Assembly: GCF_014642875.1 (NCBI RefSeq)
Contig: NZ_BMJC01000001.1
Span: 1,779,335 to 1,843,334, forward strand
DNA from: Puia dinghuensis
GTDB taxonomy: Bacteria; Bacteroidota; Bacteroidia; Chitinophagales; Chitinophagaceae
Direction of reading: 5' to 3'
DNA: 64,000 nt
Shown here: positions 48,782 through 59,000 of the stretch, in pieces
Layout: the number at the start of each line of letters is the position of its first letter
How positions within the stretch are numbered: the stretch's first letter is position 1
Translations under genes and position numbers: made by a program
Notes under the pieces: generated by a model
The model's database searches: none
What the model saw: only the letters and a program-made list of their open reading frames with translations
Told to the model about the DNA's origin: nothing

Positions 48782-50131
48782 CTATAATATTAAAAAATCT
48801 CTTATATCAAGCCCCTCAAAATTACCCGAACTCATTAAAAGCAAATTAACATTTTTATAAGATTGCCGCGCCAACCAGGCTCGCAAATCTTCTCTTTCCT
48901 GGAACACTGCCAGTCCCGGTTTCCCAAACCCCGCGATCACCTTTTCCTCCGGCAGCAACGGCATCCGCTTCAATTCAAGGGCATGCCTGGAATAAAAGAC
49001 CGCGGCCTTATCCGCCAGGTCAAGCGCGCCCCGGTATTCGGCCAGGAATTGTTCATTCAGACTGCTGTAGGTGTGCAACTCCAGGACGGCGATCAGCTGC
49101 CGGTCGGGAAACTGGCCTTTCACCGCCTGTATTGTAGCCTTCACTTTCGAGGGAGCATGGGCAAAATCCCGGTAGACGTTGACATCGGCGGACCTGCCGA
49201 TCAATTCCAACCGTTTAGCCGCCCCCGAAAAAGCGGCCATACCTTTCAAAAAACCCGCCGCATCAAGGCCTAACTCCTTGGCAACCAAAAAGGCAGCATG
49301 CAGATTTAATAGATTATGCTCCCCAAAAACCTTTAAGGCCCCGGTATGACCCTCCAACGTAACAAGCGTTATGCCGTTTTCTATCCGGTGGGCAGGTATT
49401 CCATAACCTACCTTACGCACATTAGCCCCCGGATGCTCCGCTACCAGTTTCTTCAACACAGCATCTGTTTCATTATAGATAAGTACCCCTCCCGGCCCGA
49501 TCTTATCCATAAAGATGCGAAACTGCTCCAGGTAATTGTCAAAGGTCGGGAAGACATTGATATGATCCCACGCAATCCCCGTGATAACGGCGATATGTGG
49601 AAAAAGAAAATGAAATTTGGGTCGCTTCTCCAACACACTGGCCGGGTATTCGTCCCCTTCACAGACTATCACGGGGGCATGAGTGATATTCACCGATTGA
49701 GCGAAACCTTCCAGCCTGGCCCCGACCAGCCAGTCAAAATCCATCCCGGCCGCCGCCAGCGCATTCATGATCATGGCCGTCGTCGTCGTCTTTCCATGAC
49801 TGCCGCCCACAACTACCCGCTTCTTGTCGCGGCTCTCCTGGTAGATATATTCCGGGAAAGAATAGATCGGAAGAGACAACTCCATTGCTCTTTGCAGTTC
49901 GGGATTGTCGCCCTTGGCATGCATGCCCAGGATCACCGCGTCCAGTCCGGGATGGATCCGGCCTGGCTCCCAGCCTATAGTGGCGGGAAGAAGCCCTTCC
50001 TGTTGCAGGTTGGTGCGCGCCGGCTCGAAGATCTCGTCATCACTGCCCGTTACCGTGTATCCTTTACGCACAAGGGCTATAGCCAATTGATGCATTACAC
50101 TCCCACCGATGGCGATAAAATGAACGTTCAT
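48782..50131 (-). CDS. mpl: Mpl-type UDP-MurNAc:tripeptide ligase
   Basis: 449 residues. Mur ligase architecture: N-terminal HFIAIGGSVMHQLAIALVRK, ATP-binding GGSHGKTTTTAMI, central ICEGDEYPASVLEKRP and the C-terminal YRDFAHAPSKVKATI (the DFAHAPSKVK form is characteristic of Mpl rather than MurC). Recycles murein tripeptide onto UDP-MurNAc in the cytoplasm. Followed 1 bp later by the exonuclease gene. MurC is a weaker alternative. Confidence 0.88.
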   Translation of the reverse strand: MNVHFIAIGGSVMHQLAIALVRKGYTVTGSDDEIFEPARTNLQQEGLLPATIGWEPGRIHPGLDAVILGMHAKGDNPELQRAMELSLPIYSFPEYIYQESRDKKRVVVGGSHGKTTTTAMIMNALAAAGMDFDWLVGARLEGFAQSVNITHAPVIVCEGDEYPASVLEKRPKFHFLFPHIAVITGIAWDHINVFPTFDNYLEQFRIFMDKIGPGGVLIYNETDAVLKKLVAEHPGANVRKVGYGIPAHRIENGITLVTLEGHTGALKVFGEHNLLNLHAAFLVAKELGLDAAGFLKGMAAFSGAAKRLELIGRSADVNVYRDFAHAPSKVKATIQAVKGQFPDRQLIAVLELHTYSSLNEQFLAEYRGALDLADKAAVFYSRHALELKRMPLLPEEKVIAGFGKPGLAVFQEREDLRAWLARQSYKNVNLLLMSSGNFEGLDIRDFLIL

Positions 50132-50339
50132 AGTATAATAATATCCCCTTAGGGCTTGCGAATATCGATTTTTTGTGTTTACTTTGTGCCAGTTCTACGA
50201 TTATTTCTTTCTCTATCCTTTAGAAAATCTCCCCCCAATCTTCTGTGGTGTAATCCGCATCCGGTCCTTTGAATTACCTGGTTCCAATTCCGTCAGTTAA
50301 CCAGGCAATTTATCGTAACAATTCTAAATACCACAAAAA

Positions 50340-50462
50340 ATGAGAAAGACAATTGTTGTAATTTTAGTCATCGCCACGGCCCTTGCCTTTACTTCCTGCG
50401 CTTCCAGCTATAGCTCCCGCAGCGGTTGCAAGATGAGCCAGGGTTATGTAGGATATCGCTAG
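50340..50462 (+). CDS. 40-residue lipoprotein
   Basis: Short frame not overlapping any other gene: MRKTIVVILVIATALAFTSC, lipidated Cys at residue 20, then a 20-residue mature part ending GYVGYR with one further Cys. A strong intrinsic terminator lies 43 bp after the stop, which supports a real monocistronic transcript. Tiny Cys/Tyr-rich lipoproteins like this are widespread in Bacteroidota; role unknown. Confidence 0.7.
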   Translation: MRKTIVVILVIATALAFTSCASSYSSRSGCKMSQGYVGYR

Positions 50463-50504
50463 TCCGATCCCTCCCTACCCTAGCGCAGAAAAATTCTTTG
50501 GTCC

Positions 50505-50530
50505 AGGTTATCGATCGATAACCTTTTTTT
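50505..50530 (+). terminator. intrinsic terminator of the small lipoprotein gene
   Basis: Perfect palindrome GGTTATCGATCGATAACC (50506-50523; 8-bp stem with the flanking A/T pair, GATC loop) followed by seven T. Confidence 0.85.
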
Positions 50531-50569
50531 ATTCCCTGTTGTTAAAAGCGCAATAGTATCTTCGCAACC

Positions 50570-50902
50570 ATGAATTGGATCTCTTTGCAATCAGAAGCTC
50601 AGCTGGAAGACATCAGGGAAAAATCGGTCAGCCGCCCCCAACTCATCTTTAAACACAGCACCCGCTGCCCCTCCAGCGCTCTGGTCAAAAGCCGCCTGGA
50701 AAGAGCCGCCCAACCGGAAGCCATAGATTTTTACTATCTCGATCTCATCAGTTTCCGGCCCATCTCCAACAAAATAGCCGAAACTTTCTTCGTAGAGCAC
50801 GAGTCCCCCCAGGTCTTGCTCATCCGCAACAAAGAATGCGTCTACGACGAAAGCCACCTCGGCATCACCATGGCCGACATAATCGATGCTACAGCGGCTT
50901 AA
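50570..50902 (+). CDS. ytxJ: YtxJ, bacillithiol-system monothiol redox protein
   Basis: 110 residues, thioredoxin fold. The active-site region FKHSTRCPSSALVKSRLER has the single Cys (C33) of the YtxJ/BrxC group, followed by FYYLDLISFRPISNKIAE and the cis-Pro region ESPQVLLIR. It removes bacillithiol from modified protein thiols, implying the organism makes bacillithiol. A TATCTTCG box lies 6 bp before the ATG, a possible -7 element. The 3' end overlaps the permease start by 17 bp, so translation of the two is linked. Confidence 0.9.
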   Translation: MNWISLQSEAQLEDIREKSVSRPQLIFKHSTRCPSSALVKSRLERAAQPEAIDFYYLDLISFRPISNKIAETFFVEHESPQVLLIRNKECVYDESHLGITMADIIDATAA

Positions 50903-52208
50903 ACAGCGGCCTGATATCCGGACGAACCGCTCAACCGAGATAGTAGCGGGGATATCCTCCTTCCTGGCTACTTCCTATATCATCATCGTAAACCCTGCCA
51001 TCCTCAGCCGCACCGGCATGCCTTTCTCGGGGGTGCTAACCGCAACGGTCCTGGTCTCCTTCTTCAGCACATTAATGATGGGGCTCTATGCCCGAAACCC
51101 CATCCTCGTAGCCCCGGGCATGGGCCTCAACGCCTTTTTCACTTTTACAGCCGTCGCAACCTTCAAAATTCCCTGGCCCGTAGCCTTAGGTGCAGTTTTC
51201 TGGTCTGGCATCTTCTTCCTGCTACTTACTATATTGAATATCAGGTCTTTACTCTTAAAAGCCATTCCCCGGCCCCTCCGCTATGCCATCGCCGGAGGCA
51301 TCGGCCTCTTTATCACCCTCATCGGGCTGGTCAATGCCGGATTCATCGTTTACCGGCCCGCTACCCTGGTCGGCATGGGGCCCCTTACCCCCTCCGTCCT
51401 CACCTTCCTGGCAGGCTTGCTGTTCACCGCCCTGCTCATCGCCCGCAAAGTAAAAGGCGCTATTTTATATGGTATCATCTTTACGACGCTCTGCGCCTGG
51501 CCCCTGGGCCGTTGGTGGGGACCGGATCACTGGTCCGTCGCCGGCAGCATCCCGCTCGTAAAAGCATCGGGCTGGTGGTCGCCGCCCGACTTTAGCCTGC
51601 TCTTCAAGCTCGATCTTGTCCACTCCCTGCGCTGGTCGGCCTTTCCCATCATCTTTTCCTTCATCTTCACCGATCTCTTCGACAGCCTCTCCACCCTCGT
51701 AGGGCTGGCGGAAGCTGCGCAGCTCCTCGATGAGAAGGGCGAACCCCGTCATCTCCGCCGCGCCCTGCTCACCGATGCGGTAGCGACCACCATCGCGGGA
51801 TTATTGGGCTCCAGCCCCGGCACCGCCTACATCGAATCCGCCGTTGGCATAGAAGCCGGTGGCCGAACGGGATTCACGGCCGTCGTCGCAGCCTTCCTCT
51901 TCCTGCCCTTTCTCTTTCTGTCGCCGTTAATATCCACCATCCCTGCCATCGCGACCGCACCGGCCCTGGTGCTGGTAGGCGTGTTCATGCTCCGGCCGGT
52001 GAGCCGCATCAACTGGGAAGACGCAGCCGAGGCCATCCCCGCCTTCCTGGCCCTGGTGCTCATCCCCTTCACCTATTCCATCACCCAGGGCATCATCTGG
52101 GGTTTCTTCTCCTATACCCTCCTGAAGACAGCCACCGGCAAATCCAGGGAAGTAACCATCCCCTTGCTTGTCATAGACGCCCTCGCCCTCTTATCTTTAT
52201 TATTATGA
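50886..52208 (+). CDS. AzgA/NCS2-type purine permease
   Basis: 440 residues, about 12-13 transmembrane helices. Family blocks: TEIVAGISSFLATSYIIIVN, NPILVAPGMGLNAFFTFT, FTDLFDSLSTLVGLAEAAQL, LGSSPGTAYIESAVGIEAGG and APALVLVGVFML, all typical of the AzgA (adenine/guanine/hypoxanthine) branch. Proton symporter in the inner membrane. It overlaps ytxJ by 17 bp at its start and the nucleosidase by 4 bp (ATGA) at its end. Confidence 0.93.
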   Translation: MLQRLKQRPDIRTNRSTEIVAGISSFLATSYIIIVNPAILSRTGMPFSGVLTATVLVSFFSTLMMGLYARNPILVAPGMGLNAFFTFTAVATFKIPWPVALGAVFWSGIFFLLLTILNIRSLLLKAIPRPLRYAIAGGIGLFITLIGLVNAGFIVYRPATLVGMGPLTPSVLTFLAGLLFTALLIARKVKGAILYGIIFTTLCAWPLGRWWGPDHWSVAGSIPLVKASGWWSPPDFSLLFKLDLVHSLRWSAFPIIFSFIFTDLFDSLSTLVGLAEAAQLLDEKGEPRHLRRALLTDAVATTIAGLLGSSPGTAYIESAVGIEAGGRTGFTAVVAAFLFLPFLFLSPLISTIPAIATAPALVLVGVFMLRPVSRINWEDAAEAIPAFLALVLIPFTYSITQGIIWGFFSYTLLKTATGKSREVTIPLLVIDALALLSLLL

Positions 52209-53044
52209 ACAAGACTATCCTCCTGCTGCTTGTAATCCTTCAGCTCGCCACCACGCCATCCCAGGCACAAACCACCGCGAGGCCGGCCGGCGCACAAACC
52301 ACTGCCATCCTCGGCGCCTATGGCGAAGAGATCACGCTCTTGCTCAATGCCGTCGAAAATAAAAAAGAGATCGTCATCGACCACCTGCACTTCACCGAAG
52401 GAACACTCAATGGAAGAAAGGTCGTCGTCGCCCTCACCGGCATCGGGAAAGTAAATGCAGCGATCACTACAACGCTGGTCATCGACCACTTTCATCCGGC
52501 AGAGGTCCTCTTCAGCGGCATCGCCGGCGGCGTCGACCCGGCCCTCTCACCCGGTGACCTTGTTATTGGTAACCGGCTCGCCTATCACGACTTCGGTACG
52601 CTCACCGATGATAGCCTGAAACCCGATGCGACCCGCGATCCGGCAACAACCAAAAAGAATCCTCAGTATTTTCCCTGTAACGACACCCTGGTGAACATCG
52701 CGGAAAACGTCAGCAGACATCTGGCATTGGAAAAACCTATCGAAGGAAGACCCGCGCCCCGCATCGTCACCGGCGCCATCGTGACGGGCGATGTCTTCGT
52801 CACCAGCCGGTCGGCCACCCGGCGTTTCTGGCAGGATATGCAGGCGGAAGCCACCGATATGGAAGGGGCCGCGGTAGCCCAAACCTGCTGGCAGCAAGGG
52901 GTGCCGTTCATCGTCATCCGCAGCCTCAGTGATGCCGCAGACGGCGAGGCGGAAAAAGACATCGCGCGGTTCTATCGTGCAGCAGCACACAACGCCGCCA
53001 TGCTCGTCATCGCCATTACGGGCGAACTCGCTCACAAACGATAA
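52205..53044 (+). CDS. exported MTA/SAH (purine) nucleosidase
   Basis: 279 residues. A signal peptide (residues 1-22, ending SQAQ) precedes a nucleoside phosphorylase fold: AILGAYGEEITLLLNAVENK, FSGIAGGVDPALSPGDLVIG, TDMEGAAVAQTCWQQGVPFI and the catalytic IRSLSDAADGEAE (Asp within SLSD). Releases adenine from methylthioadenosine or S-adenosylhomocysteine, here in the periplasm. The start codon overlaps the permease stop (ATGA), so enzyme and purine importer are made together. Export of this normally cytoplasmic enzyme is the odd feature; a start inside the leader would remove it but the leader is a clean signal peptide. Confidence 0.9.
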   Translation: MNKTILLLLVILQLATTPSQAQTTARPAGAQTTAILGAYGEEITLLLNAVENKKEIVIDHLHFTEGTLNGRKVVVALTGIGKVNAAITTTLVIDHFHPAEVLFSGIAGGVDPALSPGDLVIGNRLAYHDFGTLTDDSLKPDATRDPATTKKNPQYFPCNDTLVNIAENVSRHLALEKPIEGRPAPRIVTGAIVTGDVFVTSRSATRRFWQDMQAEATDMEGAAVAQTCWQQGVPFIVIRSLSDAADGEAEKDIARFYRAAAHNAAMLVIAITGELAHKR

Positions 53045-53054
53045 ACCGATCAGC

Positions 53055-53573
53055 CTAATAGGGTTTTTCGCCAACGACGTTGCCCGGCACGGCATACCGG
53101 CAAACAAGATAGTCGTTCGTACCATTACCGACGAGTGCACATCCGACGGATGTCGTATTCTTCCACACCATCTGGGTATAATGCCCGACCATCGCCCCTC
53201 TGCTCGTACCGACATCGGGAAAGACTCCATAGCGGAACGAATTTTTCTCATTGCCCCACATGTCTACCATATCTGCATAGGAGAAAGCATCCGCCGTTCC
53301 CCACCAAAGATTCTCGCCTTCTTTCCCTCTGATGGATGCATCGTGCTGTCCCTTGTCTATCGCGGCCAGATGCTGGCCCCAGGCCAACGCATCCTTCGCC
53401 AGCGCCGGCGACCACACCAGCGGAGGCAATTGCAAAGCCGATCGATACGTGTTATGTTGTTGCACCATCGCCGAAATAAACGCAGGGTCTTTATATATTA
53501 TTTTTTCGGACTGCGAGTAGCAACGTAGGACGAATGTTGCGAGAATCATTACGAACAAGGAGTTACGATACAT
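53055..53573 (-). CDS. CAP-domain (SCP/PR1-like) secreted protein
   Basis: 172 residues. Signal peptide (residues 1-21) then a CAP fold covering almost all of the mature chain: QQHNTYRSALQLPPLVWS, GENLWWGT, VGHYTQMVWKNTTSVGCA, DYLVCRYAVPGN. The His and Glu of the CAP cavity are present. Bacterial members are extracellular and of uncertain function. Convergent with the nucleosidase gene (10 bp apart). Confidence 0.93.
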   Translation of the reverse strand: MYRNSLFVMILATFVLRCYSQSEKIIYKDPAFISAMVQQHNTYRSALQLPPLVWSPALAKDALAWGQHLAAIDKGQHDASIRGKEGENLWWGTADAFSYADMVDMWGNEKNSFRYGVFPDVGTSRGAMVGHYTQMVWKNTTSVGCALVGNGTNDYLVCRYAVPGNVVGEKPY

Positions 53574-53875
53574 ATTTTTTCGTTTTAGAGATAATACAAC
53601 TCTACATTTAACGTTCGTAGTGCAGAAAAAATTTCTAACGCTGCTTGCAGGGAAAAGTTAAAATCGCAAAAATATAATGGATTCGATGTTGCTACTCTGA
53701 TCTTTTTTGCCGATATTTAACATCACTAGTAATAACCTGTTCCTTTTTTTATCCTCCTTTTTCTTATCTTATTCTTATCCGACCCGTATACAATGCGATT
53801 CTTCCTATCCGCTCATGATTACCTTTTATTGATATTTGGCCCACGCTGTCACCGGGGGTTCAAACCTTTTTAACT
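53574..53875. other. AT-rich divergent promoter region
   Basis: 302 bp between the CAP gene and the MauE-like gene, both of which start here. TACCTTTT at 53820 resembles a -7 box for the rightward gene but has no clear -33 partner. Nothing else recognised. Confidence 0.4.
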
Positions 53876-54337
53876 ATGTTCAAAAGACAGGTATTGCTGG
53901 AGTGTATTTCGGCCCTATTGATATTGCTTTTTGTTTACGCAAGTCTAAGCAAGTTCCTTGACTGGCGCACGTTTAATAGAGAAATGGCTCATCAGCCGCT
54001 GCCGCATACCCTGACCCGGCTCCTCGTTTGGATCGTACCCTTTACTGAGATAGCCATCTCCGTTAGTGTGATCTTCGAACGTACCCGACTGTTAGGTTTC
54101 TACGCTTCGCTGGTGATGATGGGGCTGTTTACGATCTATACGGCCATCGTCCTGATGCATCTTCTCCCATTTATACCTTGTTCCTGTGGCGGTGTGATCA
54201 AGCGTCTCACCTGGCCGGAACACCTCGTATTGAACTCATTCTATACAGGCTTGTCGGCTCTGGGAGTTGTGCTTCAACGTAAGAAAGTTTTAAAACCAAA
54301 ACCCATATTTCATCACCAATCAAACACTTTCGTATGA
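53876..54337 (+). CDS. MauE/DoxX-like redox-associated membrane protein
   Basis: 153 residues with four transmembrane helices (VLLECISALLILLFVYASL, LLVWIVPFTEIAISVSVI, SLVMMGLFTIYTAIVLMHLL, NSFYTGLSALGVVL). A CSCGG motif on the outer side between helices 3 and 4 is typical of MauE-type proteins, which assist disulfide formation in exported proteins. The stop overlaps the next start (ATGA), so it is translationally coupled to the six-cysteine peptide. Confidence 0.85.
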   Translation: MFKRQVLLECISALLILLFVYASLSKFLDWRTFNREMAHQPLPHTLTRLLVWIVPFTEIAISVSVIFERTRLLGFYASLVMMGLFTIYTAIVLMHLLPFIPCSCGGVIKRLTWPEHLVLNSFYTGLSALGVVLQRKKVLKPKPIFHHQSNTFV

Positions 54338-54609
54338 AAAAGATCAAATGGTCCATCTTGTCCCTGACAGTCGTCTTCGCCATCACCGCCGCTTTCACCA
54401 GCAAGCCGCATTTTGATTGCACTACCTTTCAACAATATTATTTCAACGGAAGCTCGTATATCCCGGTTTCAGCTCAATACGGATGCGCTGCGGGTTCCCA
54501 ATTCTGCACCTATTATACGACCAATGGCGGTATAACCTACACAGGCTGTACTATCGGCACCTACAACGGTTGCATGGGCTGTGCGGTGGAAGCCCCCAAG
54601 ACAAAATAG
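54334..54609 (+). CDS. small secreted six-cysteine protein (DUF6520-like)
   Basis: 91 residues. Signal sequence 1-23, then a 68-residue mature part with six Cys (29, 51, 58, 72, 80, 83), enough for three disulfides, and many Tyr/Thr/Gly. Layout matches the small DUF6520/NVEALA-type exported proteins of Bacteroidota, whose role is unknown. The start codon overlaps the MauE-like stop. Ends 4 bp from the convergent SusD stop. Confidence 0.8.
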   Translation: MKKIKWSILSLTVVFAITAAFTSKPHFDCTTFQQYYFNGSSYIPVSAQYGCAAGSQFCTYYTTNGGITYTGCTIGTYNGCMGCAVEAPKTK

Positions 54610-54613
54610 ACCA

Positions 54614-56044
54614 CTAATTCCGTACATTCTGTTGTATTGAAGCATTAAGGCTGAGTACATCAGGTGGTATAGGCAATGTATAGTTCAAACTATTAGGCGC
54701 CAATGTATACGTCGTTCCGTTCAGGATACGGGTCAGCGTTATTACATTGGCGCCTTCCTTATTCAGCCTGCGCAGGTCCGTCCATCGCAATCCCCGGAAG
54801 GCCAATTCCTTCCTTCGTTCTAGCCGCACCGTATCGAGCGCCTCGCCCGCGGAAGCCACACCATACCGCGGAAAAGTTCCCCGCCGCCATCGCTTGCTCA
54901 ACAGCGCATTGATATCGTTTATAGCTGCTGTCGCATCCCCTGCCCGGGCCGCGCCCTCCGCGCGAATAAGCAGGAGTTCATCGATGGCCAAACCGCCAAA
55001 CGGGTAGAACGACTGCGTGTAGCTGCCTTTGAGATAATAAGGATTTCCGTTCTTTTGCCGGTAATATACCTTTATGCGCAGATCGTTCGTGTCATAGCTG
55101 TGCAGCAGCATGGTGTCGATCCAGGTGGTAGCATAGCCCGCGGAGATCACGGTAAAATAAGGCGTTGAGCTGGGTGCGCCCAGGAAACTGGCCTGGTAAA
55201 GCGTCTCGGGATTGAGCAGGTGCACCGGAAAGTTGGAGGTCGTGTCTACTACACTTTGGTCGTTGTAATCCATCAGCGTGGAATCTACTTGCAGGACGCT
55301 GTCTGCACAGGCCCGCGCCAGGGGGTAGTTGCGCATGCTGAGATAGACCCGGGCCAGCAGCGCCTGGGCACTTATGCGTACAGGCCTGTTCAGGGTGTTA
55401 CCGGGCGTCCCTCCCGGCAGGTAGCCCTCGGCGGTATGCAGATCATTCACTATCTGGTCATAGGTGGCCTGAACGCTTGCCCGCGCCGAAAGCGTATCGA
55501 TCCCCGAGCTCAGCCGCAAAGGGATACCTAAGTCTGTACCCGCCGACGACGCATCATACACCGGGGCGAACAATTGTGCGAGATTATAAAAGGCAAAGGC
55601 CCGGAGAAACAGCGCTGTCCCTTCCAACGTATTCCATTGCGCGACACTGTCCGGGTTTGCCTTCATGGCTTTCAATCCGTCCAGTACCACATTCGCATAG
55701 AACACCTGCTGATAGGGTGCATTCCAGTCCTGCTGAGCCCCCTGGCCTCCATAGATATCCTTGGCCCAGATGTACGCATTGTATTCCCGGATGGCCTGGC
55801 TGGCCTGCCACGCGGAGTACGAAAGGTAATAGTTGTCGGCCGAAGCCTCTCCCAACACCGGCACCAGACCGAAGACCTTTGTGTTGTCCAGCAATTCCTG
55901 GAAATCGCTCAACGTCGTCGGCACCACCAGGGCGGTGGTGGGTTTCTTGGCGAGGAATTGGTCCTTATTACAGGCTCCTACCAACCCCGCAAACAGAAGT
56001 ACCAACAGCGTTCGCGTCGTCGATGGATACAAGGAAACGCTCAT
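54614..56044 (-). CDS. SusD/RagB family outer-membrane lipoprotein (second locus)
   Basis: 476 residues, lipobox LVGAC (Cys25). The region after the lipobox (KKPTTALVVPTTLSDFQELL) and the C-terminal RLERRKELAFRGLRWTDLRR block are SusD family features. It is 10 bp after the SusC stop. Distant in sequence from the SusD at 5578-7155. No hydrolase follows, so the ligand may not be a glycan needing surface cleavage. Confidence 0.92.
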   Translation of the reverse strand: MSVSLYPSTTRTLLVLLFAGLVGACNKDQFLAKKPTTALVVPTTLSDFQELLDNTKVFGLVPVLGEASADNYYLSYSAWQASQAIREYNAYIWAKDIYGGQGAQQDWNAPYQQVFYANVVLDGLKAMKANPDSVAQWNTLEGTALFLRAFAFYNLAQLFAPVYDASSAGTDLGIPLRLSSGIDTLSARASVQATYDQIVNDLHTAEGYLPGGTPGNTLNRPVRISAQALLARVYLSMRNYPLARACADSVLQVDSTLMDYNDQSVVDTTSNFPVHLLNPETLYQASFLGAPSSTPYFTVISAGYATTWIDTMLLHSYDTNDLRIKVYYRQKNGNPYYLKGSYTQSFYPFGGLAIDELLLIRAEGAARAGDATAAINDINALLSKRWRRGTFPRYGVASAGEALDTVRLERRKELAFRGLRWTDLRRLNKEGANVITLTRILNGTTYTLAPNSLNYTLPIPPDVLSLNASIQQNVRN

Positions 56045-56054
56045 AGCATAAGTT

Positions 56055-59000
56055 TTAATAGTCTACTTTTACCCCCAGGGCCAGGGTCCGGGGCGTCGGA
56101 ATAGTTGAGACATTGTCGGGATCGATCCCCGCATGATTAGCCTTCCAAAGGATTCCCAGGTTGTTCGCATAGAGATAGAAGCGGATAGCCGATACCGGCA
56201 GCTTTGCATGCGCAGCCCGTGCCAGCTCATAGCTCAGCTGAAGATCCTGCAGGCGGACATGATCGCCTCGCTCCACCAGCACCTCCGCATACCGGTAGAA
56301 ATTATCTCTGTTGGGATCGGCAGGATAATCCAGTGAGGGTACATTGGTCCGCTTTTCATCGCCGGCATTTTGCCAGCGCCGCTCATAGTCGGGATGGCCC
56401 TTCGACCCGCCATAGAACACATCATAATAGAAAATGGAATTGCGCCGGAAGACATAACCCAATTTATAGATAATATTAAAGGACAAACCCCATTGCTTCC
56501 AGTAAAAGCTGTTGCGAAAGGAACCGAACACCGTGGGATTGGCTGCCCCCTTATAACGCAGGTAGCCAAGGCTGTCCGTGCTCAGCATACCCGCATAATC
56601 CGTGCTGACCTTGCCCTGGAACCAGCCCTGCGGGTCCCCGTTGGCCGGGCTCAGCCCCGCCCAACGCAGCGCATAGACCGAATACAGCGGCCGGCCCACC
56701 AGGGGGTTGATCGTTTGCGTGTTGAAATAATCCTGCACCGCCCCCGGCTTCGCCAGGTAGCGCGTCAGCTTGTCCCGCACAAAGCTGAAGAGCAGCACAC
56801 TGTTCCAGCGGACGGCGCCGATCGGCTGCTCGACCCGCAGCGTAAGGTCCAGCCCATGGTTGATCATATCGGCCGTATTCCCCTCGAAGGTGGCGACGCC
56901 CGTCGTAGGATCAACCGGGCTAAAACCGATCAGGTCCAACCCCGACTTGAGATAATATTCGATGCTCCCGGTCAGCCGGCTCCCCTTCAGGCCAAAGTCC
57001 AGCCCCGCATTGATGATATGCACCCGCTCCCAGCGCAGCGCTGGATTAGGCGGGTTAGCGATCCCGGCAAAGGGGTTAAAATAGGGATTCAGGCTGCCGC
57101 TGATGTAGGCCGTCGTATAGGCTGAGACATCCCGGTCGACATTCCCATTGTATCCATCGGTAAGCCGCAGCCGCAGGTACGGCAGCCATTTCGCCTTGTA
57201 AAAGTCTTCCTTCGACGCCTCCCAGGCCGCACCCACCGACCAGAGCGGCACGCCCTTCTGGTTGGCATTCACGCCAAACAGGTTCGACTCATCCCGCCGG
57301 GCGCTGGCCGAGACCATATACCGCCCCCGGTAGAGATAATTCCCATTGGCATAATAGCTCACGTATCGATCTGCCGTACCCGTCCGGATATTCCCGTACG
57401 TCAATTGCTGGGGCTGGCCCGTCACATAGTTGCGATAGCTCTGCAGGTAGTCCACAGGGAGGCTGGTGCCCAGGTCAGGGTCATAACCATAGAGGACGCT
57501 GTTCTGGCTGGTGCCCTCACGGTCCCGCACCTCGACCCCCGCCATCCCGTTGATCCGCCCCCGGAAAAGGCTGTCGCTGTAATTTAGCAGCAGCCGGACA
57601 TCGTTTGTCGTAAAGGTGTTCTGGTATTCATTCAGGATACCCCCCCGGGGCACGGGAAAGCTTAAGATCCCCGCCGAATCCTGGGTATAGGAATTGATCA
57701 GGCCCCGTGCTGTATAGGTTTTCAGGCTATAATATTGTACAAAGTCGGAATCGGCGCGGGCATACTGGTAATAGGCTCGGGCCTCCAGCCCCTTGAGGAT
57801 GGAAAACCGTAGCCCCAGGTTGATCCGGTATTCATGCAGGTGAACGGTATTATCCGCATTCCGCAGCTCATCCAGCGGGCGGTAATGCCAGTCCAGTAAT
57901 TTTCCACCACCCACCGTATCCACATACGGCAGGCGGAGACTATAGGGCACCGGCAGGGCATTTCCCTGTACATCGGCCAGTTGCGCATAGGGATAAGAGA
58001 TGTTGAGGTTGTTGGTGTTGTTATTCAGATAGGTAGTGCTGGCCGTAAAAGCAAGACCCGTACTCAATTCCAACCGGTTAGGCAGCAGCGTATAGCTGTT
58101 GTTCCCCAACAGTGTCACGCGGTCGTATTCATTACGCACCAGGTTGCTCAGATCCCGGTCATAGCCCGCAGACAGGTAATACTGGTCCCGCTCACTCCCC
58201 CCGGTCGCGCTCAGCACATACTGGCTATTCAATTCACGCCGGTAAAAATACTTGTTGAGATCGCTCCGCGTATCCACCTTTCGCAAGCCATCAATCTGCG
58301 CCCGGATGTCCGGAGCCGGTGGCATCCCCGGCTTCCCATGGCTCAGCAACTCTATCACCGGGCTTAAAGCCGGGTACTGCGTACTCGCAAGAAATGCATT
58401 GTAATAACCCCTGTTATATAGGGTGTCCTCGATATCGATATAATCACTCGAGGAAAGTATCGGCAAATAATACAAATTCTCCCGCTGGCTCCCCGTCTGG
58501 CTGGTCGTAAAACTCAACCGCGGCTCCCCCCACGATCGTCCCTTCTTCGTCGTGATCACAATCACCCCATTGCCCGCCAACGTCCCCCAGATCGCTGCCG
58601 CCGACGCATCCTTCAGGACAGTAATACTCTCAACATCCGCTGGATTGATATTGCTGATATCGCCGGTATAGGGAAAATTATCCACTACGATCAGCGGGTT
58701 GGGATTGCCGAAGATCGTACTCCGGCCCCGAACGGAAATGCTGGCCTGGTTCACCCCCGGCTGAATATTCTTATTGAACAGCACCCCACTCACTACCCCA
58801 TCGATATGATCGAGGATATTCGGTGACACCCGGCGATTCAGCAGATCATTATCCACCACCTCAAACGACCCCGTCGTCGCCAGCTTCCGCTGATCCTGGT
58901 AACCCGTATGCACCACAACAGCCTCCGCCAGCGTCCCTGCCCGCAACTTCATTTGAATGGTCAGCTCCTTCCCCGGCTCCGGCAATGCCACATCCTGCGT

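Noticed and set aside
50506-50523. 18-bp perfect palindrome as a regulator binding site
   Set aside because: The seven-T run directly after it and its position behind a gene make an intrinsic terminator the better reading.
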